This document shows, in pieces, positions 1 through 7,172 of a DNA stretch of 17,869 nt. Every line of letters begins with the position of its first letter. Position 1 is the first letter of the stretch. This stretch comes from an uncultured Brachyspira sp. (GTDB taxonomy: Bacteria > Spirochaetota > Brachyspiria > Brachyspirales > Brachyspiraceae): NCBI RefSeq assembly GCF_934747485.1, contig NZ_CAKVGN010000062.1:1-17869 (forward strand). Reading direction: 5' to 3'. Made by a program: the position numbers and the translations under genes. The notes below the pieces were generated by a model, which was given only the letters and a program-made list of their open reading frames with translations, was not told the DNA's origin and searched no databases.

Positions 1-311
1 CAAATAAAAACATACAAAAATATAATCATTTTTTCAATTATAAACGAATACATTCTGCTTTAAATTATGATACACCTATGCTATACTTTTATAAATTAAG
101 GAATTCTTAACTGCAATATGTTTGGCACCTGTGCAAATTATATTATTAAAAAATATAAAAGTTATAAAAGTTATAAAAAATATTTTTTGTTTTTTCATAT
201 TAATGCGATAATATTAGGTATGTATTTTTAATAGCTATGTATAAAATACATTGCTTTTATTATAAAATATTATACAATAAAATATCTAAATTTTAAGGGG
301 CGGTAATATTT
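1..311. other. Non-coding region upstream of the glucan phosphorylase
   Basis: No gene is visible here. The stretch is extremely AT-rich. It holds the left copy of the 75-bp inverted repeat (62-136), a short direct repeat of AAAAGTTAT around 157-175, and the Shine-Dalgarno AAGGGG (295-300) of the next gene. The motif ATTATACAATAA at 269-280 resembles the repeated motif in front of nox. I could not settle on a convincing -35/-10 pair; TTGCTT at 251-256 has no well-spaced partner. Confidence 0.6.
62..136 (+). repeat. Left copy of 75-bp inverted repeat
   Basis: This stretch matches the reverse complement of 17795-17869 at 70 of 75 positions by eye, without gaps (position p pairs with 17931 minus p). 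It contains an EcoRI-type core (AAGGAATTC) and a TGCTATACT stretch that resembles an extended -10. Similarity stops abruptly after GTGCAA at 136. The partner copy ends exactly at the window edge, but the base before position 62 cannot be compared, so the true outer boundary is unknown. Confidence 0.85.
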
Positions 312-2876
312 ATGAAAGTAAGTAAATATATGGTTTCACCTTCTATACCAAAAGAGTTAGAGCCATTAATGGAGATAACTAAAAACTTTTGGTGGTGTTG
401 GAATCAGAAAGCAATTAATTTATTGAGAAACATAGATATTGACAACTGGGATAAAAAAGACCATAACCCTATAAGGCTTTTAGGGGAATCTTCACAGGAA
501 TGTTTCGATACTATGCTTCATGATGATGCGGCTATGATGAACTTAGCTGAAGTTTATGATGAGTTTAAGACATATATGAATCAGGAAACTTGGTATGACA
601 GTTTAGATGATTCTCAAAAGACTAAAAATGAAAAGATTGCATATTTTTCTTTTGAATATGGTTTGCACGAGTCTTTGCCTAATTATTCAGGCGGTTTAGG
701 AATATTATCTGGAGACCATTTAAAATCTGCAAGCGATTTAGGTTTGCCGTTTGTTGCTGTTGGACTTTTATATAGAAAAGGTTATTTTAGGCAGTATTTA
801 AATGCTGATGGCTGGCAGCAGGAATATGATATAGAAAATGACTTCTTTAATTTAGCATTAGAAAAGGTATTAGATAAAAACGGCGAGACAATGAAAGTTG
901 ATGTTGATTTGCCTGGAAGAAAAGTTTATGCTCAAATTTGGAAGGCTAATGTTGGAAGAATAGAGCTTTATTATTTAGATGCTAATATAGAAGAAAATAG
1001 TGTAGAAGACAGAGATATTACAGCTCAGCTTTACGGCGGTAATTTAGAGACAAGAATACAGCAAGAGATACTTCTTGGTATTGGCGGTATTAAGGCATTA
1101 AATAAACTTGGTATTAAGCCTACTATTTATCATATGAATGAAGGTCATAGTGCATTTCTTTCTTTAGAGAGAATGAGACAGCTTATGGAAAACAATCACC
1201 TTGATAAAAATGCAGCAAGAGAGGTTGTTTACAGTTCTAACGTGTTTACAACACATACACCTGTGCCTGCTGGTAACGATGTATTTCCTATGGATATGGT
1301 ACAGAAATATTTTAATGAGTATGTTAAGCATATTGGTATGTCTATGGACGAGTTCTTAAGACTTGGAAGAATTAATCCTGATGACAATAAAGAAAATTTC
1401 TGTATGACAGTTTTAGCACTTAACTTATCTGCTGAAAATAACGGAGTAAGTTTGCTTCATGGTCATGTTTCAAGAGCTATGTGGAAAGATATATGGAAAG
1501 GAGTTCCAGAAAATGAACTTCCTATAGATGCTATCACTAATGGTATTCATACATTAAGTTGGATTTCTTTCGATATGCAAAACTTATTAGATAGATATTT
1601 AGGTCCTCGTTGGAGAACTAAACCTTTAGAGCATGAGGTTTGGGAAAGGGTACAAAGAATACCTGATGCTGAACTTTGGAAGACTCATGAGAGAAGAAAA
1701 GAAAGATTAATTGATTTCTGCAGAACTAGATTAAAATCTCAAATTACAAACAGAGGCTTTACTAAAAATGAAATAGAGCATGCTGACCAAATACTTTCTC
1801 CAGATGCTTTAACTATTGGTTTTGCGAGGAGATTTGCTACATATAAAAGAGGAACTTTATTATTTAGAGATTTAGAGAGATTAAAAAAGATATTAAATAA
1901 TAAAGATAAGCCTGTACAGATAATATTTGCTGGTAAAGCACACCCGCATGATAATGGCGGTAAAGAGCTTATTAGAGAGATATCTGAAATTTGCAGAAGA
2001 GAAGATTTTAGAGACCATATAGTATTCTTAGAAGATTATGATATTAATGTAGCAAGATATATGGTTCAGGGTGTTGATGTATGGCTTAATAACCCAAGAA
2101 GACCATTAGAAGCTAGCGGTACAAGCGGCATGAAAGTTCCGCCTAATGGTGGTTTAAACTTCAGCGTATTAGATGGTTGGTGGGACGAAGCTTATGATGC
2201 TCAAAATGGATGGGCTATTGGTAATAGAGAAGAATATTCAGATTTAGAGTATCAAGATGAGGTTGAGAGCAAGGCTATATATAATGTATTAGAAAACGAG
2301 ATTATTCCTCTTTATTATAACAACAGAGGAAGAGATGATATACCTCGTGAATGGGTTGCTGCTATGAAATGGAGTATGCAAACTGTTTGTCCGGTATTTT
2401 CTACAAATAGAATGGTTGCTGATTATTATAATAAGTTTTATAATAAAGCTAGCAAAAGATATTTGCATATGATTAAAAATGACTTTGAAAAGCCTAAAGC
2501 TTTAAAAGAATGGAAGCAAAATATATATTCTAAATGGTCTAAGGTTTCTTTTGAAAACACTATTTCTGAGATGCCTTCAAGAAATTTAAAAGTTGGAAGC
2601 GAATTTGAAGTAAAAACTATAGTAAATCTTGGAGATATAGCACCTGATTCTGTGAGAGTTGAGCTTTATTATGGTAAATTAAGCATGAAAGAAGAGATTA
2701 TAGAGCCTTCTATAATTGAAATGAAACATTCTGCTGATTTAGGCAATGGAAGACATTCATTTAGCGGTGCTTTAGTATGCAATAATAGCGGACAGAGCGG
2801 TTTTGCTATAAGAATGTACCCATATAATAAAGATTTGAGTTACAAATTTGATATGAAGCTTATTATTTGGAGCTAA
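312..2876 (+). CDS. glgP: Alpha-glucan (glycogen) phosphorylase
   Basis: This enzyme removes glucose from the non-reducing ends of alpha-1,4-glucans with phosphate, giving glucose-1-phosphate, and acts in cytoplasmic glycogen or maltodextrin breakdown. The 854-residue protein has the layout of the bacterial alpha-glucan phosphorylase branch: an N-terminal DUF3417-type region (about 10-100), then the PLP-dependent phosphorylase fold of the GT35 family. The pyridoxal-phosphate lysine is K608 in EASGTSGMKVPPNGG. Other family signatures are FSFEYGLHESLPNYSGGLG, HMNEGHSAF, TTHTPVPAGNDVF and FARRFATYKR. The last 100 or so residues form a beta-rich tail typical of this branch. The ATG at 312 follows a strong Shine-Dalgarno (AAGGGG, 295-300). 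A terminator follows, so the gene is probably monocistronic. Length is normal and no defect is seen. The choice between glycogen and maltodextrin as substrate is not decided by the sequence. Confidence 0.95.
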   Translation: MKVSKYMVSPSIPKELEPLMEITKNFWWCWNQKAINLLRNIDIDNWDKKDHNPIRLLGESSQECFDTMLHDDAAMMNLAEVYDEFKTYMNQETWYDSLDDSQKTKNEKIAYFSFEYGLHESLPNYSGGLGILSGDHLKSASDLGLPFVAVGLLYRKGYFRQYLNADGWQQEYDIENDFFNLALEKVLDKNGETMKVDVDLPGRKVYAQIWKANVGRIELYYLDANIEENSVEDRDITAQLYGGNLETRIQQEILLGIGGIKALNKLGIKPTIYHMNEGHSAFLSLERMRQLMENNHLDKNAAREVVYSSNVFTTHTPVPAGNDVFPMDMVQKYFNEYVKHIGMSMDEFLRLGRINPDDNKENFCMTVLALNLSAENNGVSLLHGHVSRAMWKDIWKGVPENELPIDAITNGIHTLSWISFDMQNLLDRYLGPRWRTKPLEHEVWERVQRIPDAELWKTHERRKERLIDFCRTRLKSQITNRGFTKNEIEHADQILSPDALTIGFARRFATYKRGTLLFRDLERLKKILNNKDKPVQIIFAGKAHPHDNGGKELIREISEICRREDFRDHIVFLEDYDINVARYMVQGVDVWLNNPRRPLEASGTSGMKVPPNGGLNFSVLDGWWDEAYDAQNGWAIGNREEYSDLEYQDEVESKAIYNVLENEIIPLYYNNRGRDDIPREWVAAMKWSMQTVCPVFSTNRMVADYYNKFYNKASKRYLHMIKNDFEKPKALKEWKQNIYSKWSKVSFENTISEMPSRNLKVGSEFEVKTIVNLGDIAPDSVRVELYYGKLSMKEEIIEPSIIEMKHSADLGNGRHSFSGALVCNNSGQSGFAIRMYPYNKDLSYKFDMKLIIWS

Positions 2877-2900
2877 TCTTATTTTGATTTAGAGATATTA

Positions 2901-2937
2901 AAGGGTTTAACTTAAATAATTAAGTTGAGCCCTTTTT
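2901..2937 (+). terminator. Rho-independent terminator of the phosphorylase gene
   Basis: A 14-bp stem (2901-2914 with 2921-2934, including two G-U pairs) closes a loop AATAAT and runs into a T tract (2933-2937). It lies 24 bp after the phosphorylase stop codon. Confidence 0.85.
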
Positions 2938-2941
2938 ATTT

Positions 2942-2974
2942 GTATATGTATAAACAATTATATTTTATCAATTT
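2942..2974 (+). repeat. Short fragment of the dispersed repeat
   Basis: About 33 bp here match 5859-5893, the outer edge of repeat copy A, with roughly three substitutions and one single-base gap. The shared core is ATAAACAATTATATTTTAT. After this edge the similarity fades to scattered matches, so this is a fragment or a shared flank rather than a full copy. Confidence 0.5.
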
Positions 2975-3052
2975 GTATTTTTGCAAAAGTGTTATCAGAT
3001 TTTTAGAATAACAAAAAGTTTTTAAGCATATGATTTTTAAAAATACAATTTT

Positions 3053-3081
3053 TTGAAAAATCTTAAAATTTTTACTATATA
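3053..3081 (+). promoter_or_regulatory. Candidate sigma-70 promoter for the DUF554 gene
   Basis: TTGAAA (3053-3058) and TATATA (3076-3081) are separated by 17 bp. The predicted transcription start near 3088 leaves a leader of about 25 nt with AAGGA (3101-3105) ahead of the ATG at 3113. Chance matches are common in such AT-rich DNA. Confidence 0.4.
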
Positions 3082-3112
3082 TTAATTTATTATTTTTTAT
3101 AAGGATAAAAAT

Positions 3113-3810
3113 ATGTTGGCTGTGTTTGTTAATATGATTACAGTATTTGTTGGTTCTATCATTGGAATTATATTTAAAAATAATTTATCAAAAAAATATG
3201 AGAGAGTTGTATTTATTTCTGCTGGTATTATATCTTTAACTATAGGTATTTCTATGGCTATTGTAACTGAGCATATACTTATATTTGCCATATCTATTAT
3301 GCTTGGAGGTCTTACGGGTACTATGCTTTCTGTAGAAGAAAAAATAGAATCTTTTGGAAAGTTTATAAAAAAACTTTTTCATTTAAAGATAATGCAGGTA
3401 ATTTTAGTTTAGGTTTTTTAACATCATCAATACTTTTTTGTTCTGGTTCTATGTCTATAGTAGGTTCTTTTCAGGCGGGTACTAACGGCAATTACGATTT
3501 AATATTTACTAAAAGTGTGATAGACGGTTTTGTTGCTATATTTATGTCTACAGTTTATGGAGTTGGAGTTGCTTTTTCTGTGATTAGCATACTTTTTTAT
3601 CAGGGGGCTTTAACTTTACTTTCTTCTTTTTTAGAGCCTTATGTTTCTCAGACTATGCTTAATGAGGTTTCTGCTGTTGGGGGTGCTACTGTTATGATGA
3701 TAGGGCTTAATCTTCTAAATATTACTAAAATTAAAACTGGAGATTTTTTGCCTGCTTTGATTTATGCCATTTTTTTGGTTTTAATTATACCATATATTTC
3801 TTTTTTGTGA
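3113..3810 (+). pseudogene. DUF554 family membrane protein, frameshifted
   Basis: Two overlapping reading frames together make one DUF554 (YdfK-like) integral membrane protein of about 232 residues. The first frame (3113-3412) gives the N-terminal membrane segments and ends soon after FGKFIKK. The second frame is open from before the break and continues as GFLTSSILFCSGSMSIVGS, then the C-terminal half to the stop at 3808-3810. The join fits a -1 shift at A7 (3367-3373) in the codons ATA AAA AAA. One more A would restore the frame and read through FIKKTFSFKDNAGNFSLGF. The ATG at 3451 is an internal methionine of the family motif, not a natural start. The break could be a sequencing error, true decay, phase variation at the homopolymer, or slippage during expression. 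The function of DUF554 proteins is not established; they are multi-pass membrane proteins. Confidence 0.85.
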
Positions 3811-3816
3811 TATAAT
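3808..3816 (+). promoter_or_regulatory. Candidate extended -10 promoter for the 3849 gene
   Basis: TGATATAAT is a perfect extended -10 (TGN plus TATAAT at 3811-3816) and overlaps the stop codon of the DUF554 gene. No good -35 is seen, as expected for this promoter class. It would give a leader of about 26 nt carrying AGGAT (3839-3843) before the ATG at 3849. Confidence 0.45.
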
Positions 3817-3848
3817 CCAAATACTTCAATTTTTTATTAGGATTATTT

Positions 3849-4964
3849 ATGAATACTGTTTTAAAAAATTATTTAGAATATGCTAAAGAAAAGTCAAATA
3901 TAGATGAAGTTCAAAATACGAAATTAATTACAAAAAATGAAAAGTTTTTAAAATTAAAAGAATTAGAACATTCTGATGAGATGCCTGCAATATGTAAAGA
4001 GCTTTCTCTTAATCTTAATGATATGGATATATTAAAATCTTTTAGTGCTTGTAATTTTATTGCACATTCATTTTATCATGATGGTAATATTGATGAAGAG
4101 ATTGGAAAAAGAATTATAGACTTATTTTACAAAAATATTTATTATGCATGTAAATATATAAATGATGCTGCTACTGCATACAACATAGATGAAGATGATT
4201 TAACAACTGATGATATAGATAATTTAGATATTGATATAATGTATAGAATAGATTATGAGGCTCTTGCTTCTTTTACTGGAATTGATGCTATGATAGCAGC
4301 CATTATGACTTTAACATGCGGCAATCTTAATCTTCGTGAATATTTTAGAAGTTTAGAGCCTACTGAATATATAGAGTATATAGAAACTTATATTCCTAGT
4401 ATGAGATATTTGCATGTTGGAATTGATGCTTCATTAAAGACTAAAATACTTGTACTATCTCCAAAGGCTGAGAGGGGATTTTTTATTGAAACTGCTGATA
4501 CAAATAATTGCTTTCATTTAATTACGCTTCTTGAAAATGAGATTTACAAAAAGAACTTATTAAAAAGATATGGAATAGATAATTTTGAGTATAATGACTT
4601 GGTTTATAAAGTAGCAAGAGGGGAGGAGTATTCTCAAGAGATTATTGAAACAACCGCTCATCAGCAATACTATACAATATATGCTTTACAGAGTGACGGT
4701 TCATACAAAATAGAAGATGATAATGGAGAGCTTGATTTGGATAATATTTTGCATAGCGATATTTCTCCGGAGGATATACCTCAAATTGAAGGTACTCCTA
4801 TTATTATAATAGACAGTGAAGGCATGTGGACTAAGCCTATAAAGTGGGATAATAGCTACTTTACAAAGCTGCATCAGAAGTTAAACCCTTATGTTAATAT
4901 ATTGGACGAGATTACGGACGAAGAATATAAATCTTGGATAGAGAAGATAAAGAAGTTTAATTAA
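3849..4964 (+). CDS. Hypothetical acidic cytoplasmic protein
   Basis: I do not recognise this 371-residue protein. It has no signal peptide and no clear membrane segment. It is rich in acidic residues and isoleucine; a strongly acidic stretch (about residues 115-131, DEDDLTTDDIDNLDIDI) precedes a more hydrophobic helix (FTGIDAMIAAIMTLTCG). A beta-rich C-terminal part contains DGSYKIEDDNGELDLDN and IIIIDSEGMWTKPIKW, which suggest a small folded domain. The ATG at 3849 has AGGAT six bases upstream. It starts 38 bp after the broken DUF554 gene and probably has its own extended -10 promoter, although read-through is possible. It converges on the Rpn-type gene, with 16 bp between stop codons and no clear terminator between them. 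Codon use and composition look like the neighbouring core genes. Confidence 0.8.
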   Translation: MNTVLKNYLEYAKEKSNIDEVQNTKLITKNEKFLKLKELEHSDEMPAICKELSLNLNDMDILKSFSACNFIAHSFYHDGNIDEEIGKRIIDLFYKNIYYACKYINDAATAYNIDEDDLTTDDIDNLDIDIMYRIDYEALASFTGIDAMIAAIMTLTCGNLNLREYFRSLEPTEYIEYIETYIPSMRYLHVGIDASLKTKILVLSPKAERGFFIETADTNNCFHLITLLENEIYKKNLLKRYGIDNFEYNDLVYKVARGEEYSQEIIETTAHQQYYTIYALQSDGSYKIEDDNGELDLDNILHSDISPEDIPQIEGTPIIIIDSEGMWTKPIKWDNSYFTKLHQKLNPYVNILDEITDEEYKSWIEKIKKFN

Positions 4965-4980
4965 TTTTTTAATAGTTTTG

Positions 4981-5817
4981 TTATAGCTTTTCTATTTCTT
5001 CTATAGATAGACCTGTACTTTTTTTTATTAATTCTATATCAAGACCTAATTTTTTTAAATTTCTTGCTATATTTAATTGTTCTTCCTTTTTTCCTAATTT
5101 TCTTTCTTCATCTAAAAGAATCTGTTTATCATATGAATATATTTCTTTTTTCTCATATTCAGACATCATTAATTTACTTTTTATAAAATTATTATATCTT
5201 TTTTGTACTTCTTCCATTAAAGGTTTTTCTTTTACTATATCTGACATAGAAGCCTCCACATTTTTACTTGTTAAAAAACTTATCCAACAATTTAAATCTT
5301 TGGATAAAATATTCTTTTTGAATTTTTTTAATTCTATAATATGTATTTGTAAATGGTCTGTTAATAATTTTTTATTATTTATTTCATAAAGCATATAGCT
5401 AGAATGTATATTTTTTAGATTTTTATCCAAATTAAAATTAAGTAAGTTAATACTTATAACAGGCGTTAGATTATCGTATTTCTCTCCCTGTTTTAATAGC
5501 TTACTATAATTAGCTGCCCAATAATATAAAATACGTTCTGGAAATCTTGAATTACCTTGAAGCTGTATTTCTATTATAACAATAGTTCCATTTTGAGTTA
5601 TACATTTTACATCTACTATTGTTTCTTTATTATTTTTATTTTTCTTATGATTAAATGGAGTTAATATTTCTACAGAACGAAAGGTTTTCATTTTAGCATT
5701 AAGCATTACAGAATTAATAAAGTCTAAAAGTATAGTTTCAGAGCCTTTATCTGAGAAAAGGTATCTTATAAAATAATCGTTTAATGGGTTAAAATGTTTT
5801 TTAATATTATCTTTCAT
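4981..5817 (-). CDS. Rpn family nuclease / putative transposase (PD-(D/E)XK)
   Basis: The 278-residue protein matches the Rpn (recombination-promoting nuclease, formerly transposase_31/PDDEXK_2) family. The N-terminal signature NPLNDYFIRYLFSDKGSETIL occupies residues 10-30. The predicted catalytic residues are D69 (IVDVKC) and E83/Q85 (IIEIQLQ), giving the D...ExQ variant of PD-(D/E)XK used by this family. The C-terminal tail LKKLGLDIELIKKSTGLSIEEIEKL is the family's characteristic helix-turn ending, so the gene looks full length and intact. Known Rpn proteins are DNA endonucleases that promote RecA-independent recombination, and some influence phage defence; which applies here is inference. 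Start choice: the conserved N-terminus needs the ATG at 5815-5817. There is no Shine-Dalgarno, and a consensus promoter ends only eight bases upstream, so the mRNA is probably leaderless. It lies next to the leucine-rich-repeat gene and repeat copy A. Confidence 0.88.
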   Translation of the reverse strand: MKDNIKKHFNPLNDYFIRYLFSDKGSETILLDFINSVMLNAKMKTFRSVEILTPFNHKKNKNNKETIVDVKCITQNGTIVIIEIQLQGNSRFPERILYYWAANYSKLLKQGEKYDNLTPVISINLLNFNLDKNLKNIHSSYMLYEINNKKLLTDHLQIHIIELKKFKKNILSKDLNCWISFLTSKNVEASMSDIVKEKPLMEEVQKRYNNFIKSKLMMSEYEKKEIYSYDKQILLDEERKLGKKEEQLNIARNLKKLGLDIELIKKSTGLSIEEIEKL

Positions 5818-5825
5818 ATAGTAAT

Positions 5826-5854
5826 ATTATACTAAAATAATTTTAAATTGTCAA
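5826..5854 (-). promoter_or_regulatory. Consensus promoter of the Rpn gene (leaderless arrangement)
   Basis: On the minus strand, TTGACA (5854-5849) and TATAAT (5831-5826) are a perfect sigma-70 pair with 17 bp spacing. Only eight bases separate the -10 from the ATG at 5817, so transcription should start at or within about three bases of the start codon. The spacer ends in TTTTAG, as in the promoter at 6943-6971. Confidence 0.8.
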
Positions 5855-5858
5855 AATA

Positions 5859-6064
5859 GTATACGCATAAACAATTATATTTTATTCAACTTTTTCCCAC
5901 AGCAAAAATTGCAATTATTAGAATTATAATAATATATAAAATATTAGATAATAGCTGTTTTTAAGTTAAAAATGCAGTTGTTTTGCTTCTTTTATACCAA
6001 TACCGAGTAGGTACCTATCGGCAAAAGAACTGGGATGCGGGGCAAAGCCACCACAAATAAAAAA
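5859..6064 (+). repeat. Dispersed palindromic repeat, copy A
   Basis: From 5890 to 6002 this copy matches copy B (6984-7098) with six substitutions and one 2-nt gap by eye. The shared core includes AAAATGCAGTTGTTTTGC and TTCTTTTATACCAATA. The flank at 5859-5893 is shared with 2942-2974. The right part has a G-rich/C-rich pair (GCGGGGCAAAGCC) and then ACAAATAA, corresponding to the hairpin and GCAAATAA of copy B. The copy is interrupted by a 20-bp palindromic insertion (6003-6022). It lies directly after the leucine-rich-repeat gene stop and just upstream of the Rpn promoter. Confidence 0.85.
6003..6022. repeat. 20-bp palindromic insertion inside repeat copy A
   Basis: The segment reads CCGAGTAGGTACCTATCGGC. 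It is a near-perfect palindrome centred on TAGGTACCTA, with outer CCGA/TCGG arms and one bulged base. Copy B lacks it: CCAATA runs directly into AAAGAGAAG there, while copy A reads CCAATA, insertion, AAAAGAACT. Confidence 0.7.
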
Positions 6065-6065
6065 T

Positions 6066-6935
6066 TCAAAATGTAATTTTGACAGACTTAAAAAACTTAT
6101 TATCAAAAATATTTTTATTTTTTATTTTAGTATCTATAAGAATTAATTCTTTTAATTTTTTCAACTTTTTTAATTCAGGAAGTTTTTTTATAGAACTTGA
6201 AAGAATATGTAATTCTTCTAAATTTTTTAATTTGCAAATAGAATCAGAAAGTTCTTTTAGATTATTAGAACCTATTAAAAGTGTTTGTAAATTTGTTAAA
6301 TTAAATAATTCTTCAGGAAGAGTTTTATATTTATTATAGCTTATATTTAAATATTTAAGCTTCTTTAAATAAGCAATTTCTTTAGGTATAATTTCTATAT
6401 TGTTGCTCGATAAATCAAGAGCTTCTATATTTTTTAAATTTGAAATTTTTAAATCAATATTAGTAATTTTATTTGCACTTAAATCTAAATTTTTTATATT
6501 CTCTAAATAAAAAATTTCTTCCTGAATATTATTTAAATTATTTTCGCTTATATTAAGAACTTCTAATTTTTTTAGATTTATAATTTCTTTTGATATACTG
6601 CTTATTTTATTCTCATAAATATTAAAGATTTTTAAGTTTTTCAAATTTGATATTCCATCATCAATAAAACTAATATTATTTCCAGATAAATTTATTTCTT
6701 CAAGATTTTCTAAACTATAAATAAAATTCGGTATTTCATCAAAATCATTATACATAAACCAAATTCTTTTTAATGATTTTAATTTAGAAATTTCATCTAA
6801 AAATAAATTACAAGGCAAGCCATACAAATCAAGCTCTTCAATATTCTCTAATTCTTCTTTGCTTCTTGGGAAATTTTTTATTTTTAACTCCAAAGCCCAA
6901 GAAATAATTTTATTAAAATCTTTATCTGATAGCAT
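6066..6935 (-). CDS. Leucine-rich repeat protein, cytoplasmic type
   Basis: The protein (289 residues from the ATG at 6933-6935) is made almost wholly of about eleven 23-residue leucine-rich repeats with the pattern LxxLxxLxLxxNxIxxIxxxIxxL. Clear units are ENLEEINLSGNNISFIDDG, KKLEVLNISENNLNNIQEE and KNIEALDLSSNNIEIIPKE. The N-terminal cap MLSDKDFNKIISWALEL has no signal peptide, so it is predicted to be cytoplasmic. Such proteins usually bind other proteins; the partner is unknown. A longer frame begins with TTG at 6971, but that TTG is the first three bases of the -35 box TTGACA. The ATG at 6935 lies seven bases after the -10, again a leaderless arrangement. The gene lies between two direct repeat copies and is very AT-rich and lysine/asparagine/isoleucine-rich, consistent with an accessory gene. 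Confidence 0.85.
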   Translation of the reverse strand: MLSDKDFNKIISWALELKIKNFPRSKEELENIEELDLYGLPCNLFLDEISKLKSLKRIWFMYNDFDEIPNFIYSLENLEEINLSGNNISFIDDGISNLKNLKIFNIYENKISSISKEIINLKKLEVLNISENNLNNIQEEIFYLENIKNLDLSANKITNIDLKISNLKNIEALDLSSNNIEIIPKEIAYLKKLKYLNISYNKYKTLPEELFNLTNLQTLLIGSNNLKELSDSICKLKNLEELHILSSSIKKLPELKKLKKLKELILIDTKIKNKNIFDNKFFKSVKITF

Positions 6936-6942
6936 AAAATGA

Positions 6943-6971
6943 ACTATACTAAAAATTTTAAAGTTTGTCAA
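6943..6971 (-). promoter_or_regulatory. Promoter of the leucine-rich-repeat gene (leaderless arrangement)
   Basis: On the minus strand, TTGACA (6971-6966) and TATAGT (6948-6943) are 17 bp apart. The ATG at 6935 begins seven bases after the -10, so the predicted transcription start coincides with the start codon. The spacer (AACTTTAAAATTTTTAG) resembles that of the Rpn promoter (ATTTAAAATTATTTTAG). Confidence 0.75.
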
Positions 6972-6983
6972 TTTTTTATTGTT

Positions 6984-7160
6984 CTTTTTCCCGCCGCAAA
7001 AAGTGCAATTATTAGAATTCTAATAATATGTATAAAATATTAGATAATAACTGTTTTTGAGTTAAAAATGCAGTTGTTTTGCTTCTTTTATACCAATAAA
7101 AGAGAAGTGGGGTGCGTACTAAGGGCACACTTCGCAGGGGCTAGTCCCCGCAAATAATTA
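6984..7160 (+). repeat. Dispersed palindromic repeat, copy B
   Basis: This copy is in the same orientation as copy A. Parts in order: CTTTTTCCCGCCGCAAAAAG; a perfect 20-bp palindrome (7008-7027); the conserved AAAATGCAGTTGTTTTGC block; a hairpin with GAAGTG (7104-7109) pairing CACTTC (7128-7133); and a GC-rich hairpin GCAGGGGCTAGTCCCCGC (7134-7151). Neither hairpin is followed by a T run in plus orientation, so it does not look like an ordinary terminator. It lies just upstream of the leucine-rich-repeat promoter, as copy A lies upstream of the Rpn promoter. Confidence 0.85.
7008..7027. repeat. Perfect 20-bp palindrome in repeat copy B
   Basis: ATTATTAGAATTCTAATAAT is its own reverse complement. 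Copy A has the same sequence with a single C-to-A change. This may be a protein-binding dyad or a structural part of the repeat. Confidence 0.8.
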
Positions 7161-7172
7161 AAATTAAAAAAC

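Noticed and set aside
3451..3810. The second DUF554 half as an independent gene starting at ATG 3451
   Set aside because: The ATG is inside the conserved SGSMSIVGS motif, the frame is open and family-like well before it, and there is no ribosome-binding site.
6079..6339. Open frame antisense to the LRR gene
   Set aside because: It is a by-product of the repetitive LRR codons; it has no Shine-Dalgarno and a low-complexity Phe/Asn/Ser-rich product.
7104..7151. The two hairpins of repeat B as a transcription terminator
   Set aside because: Neither is followed by a T run in plus orientation, and on the minus strand no U tract follows either.
5859..7160. CRISPR array
   Set aside because: Only two long direct repeats separated by a gene; no regular short repeats with spacers and no cas genes.
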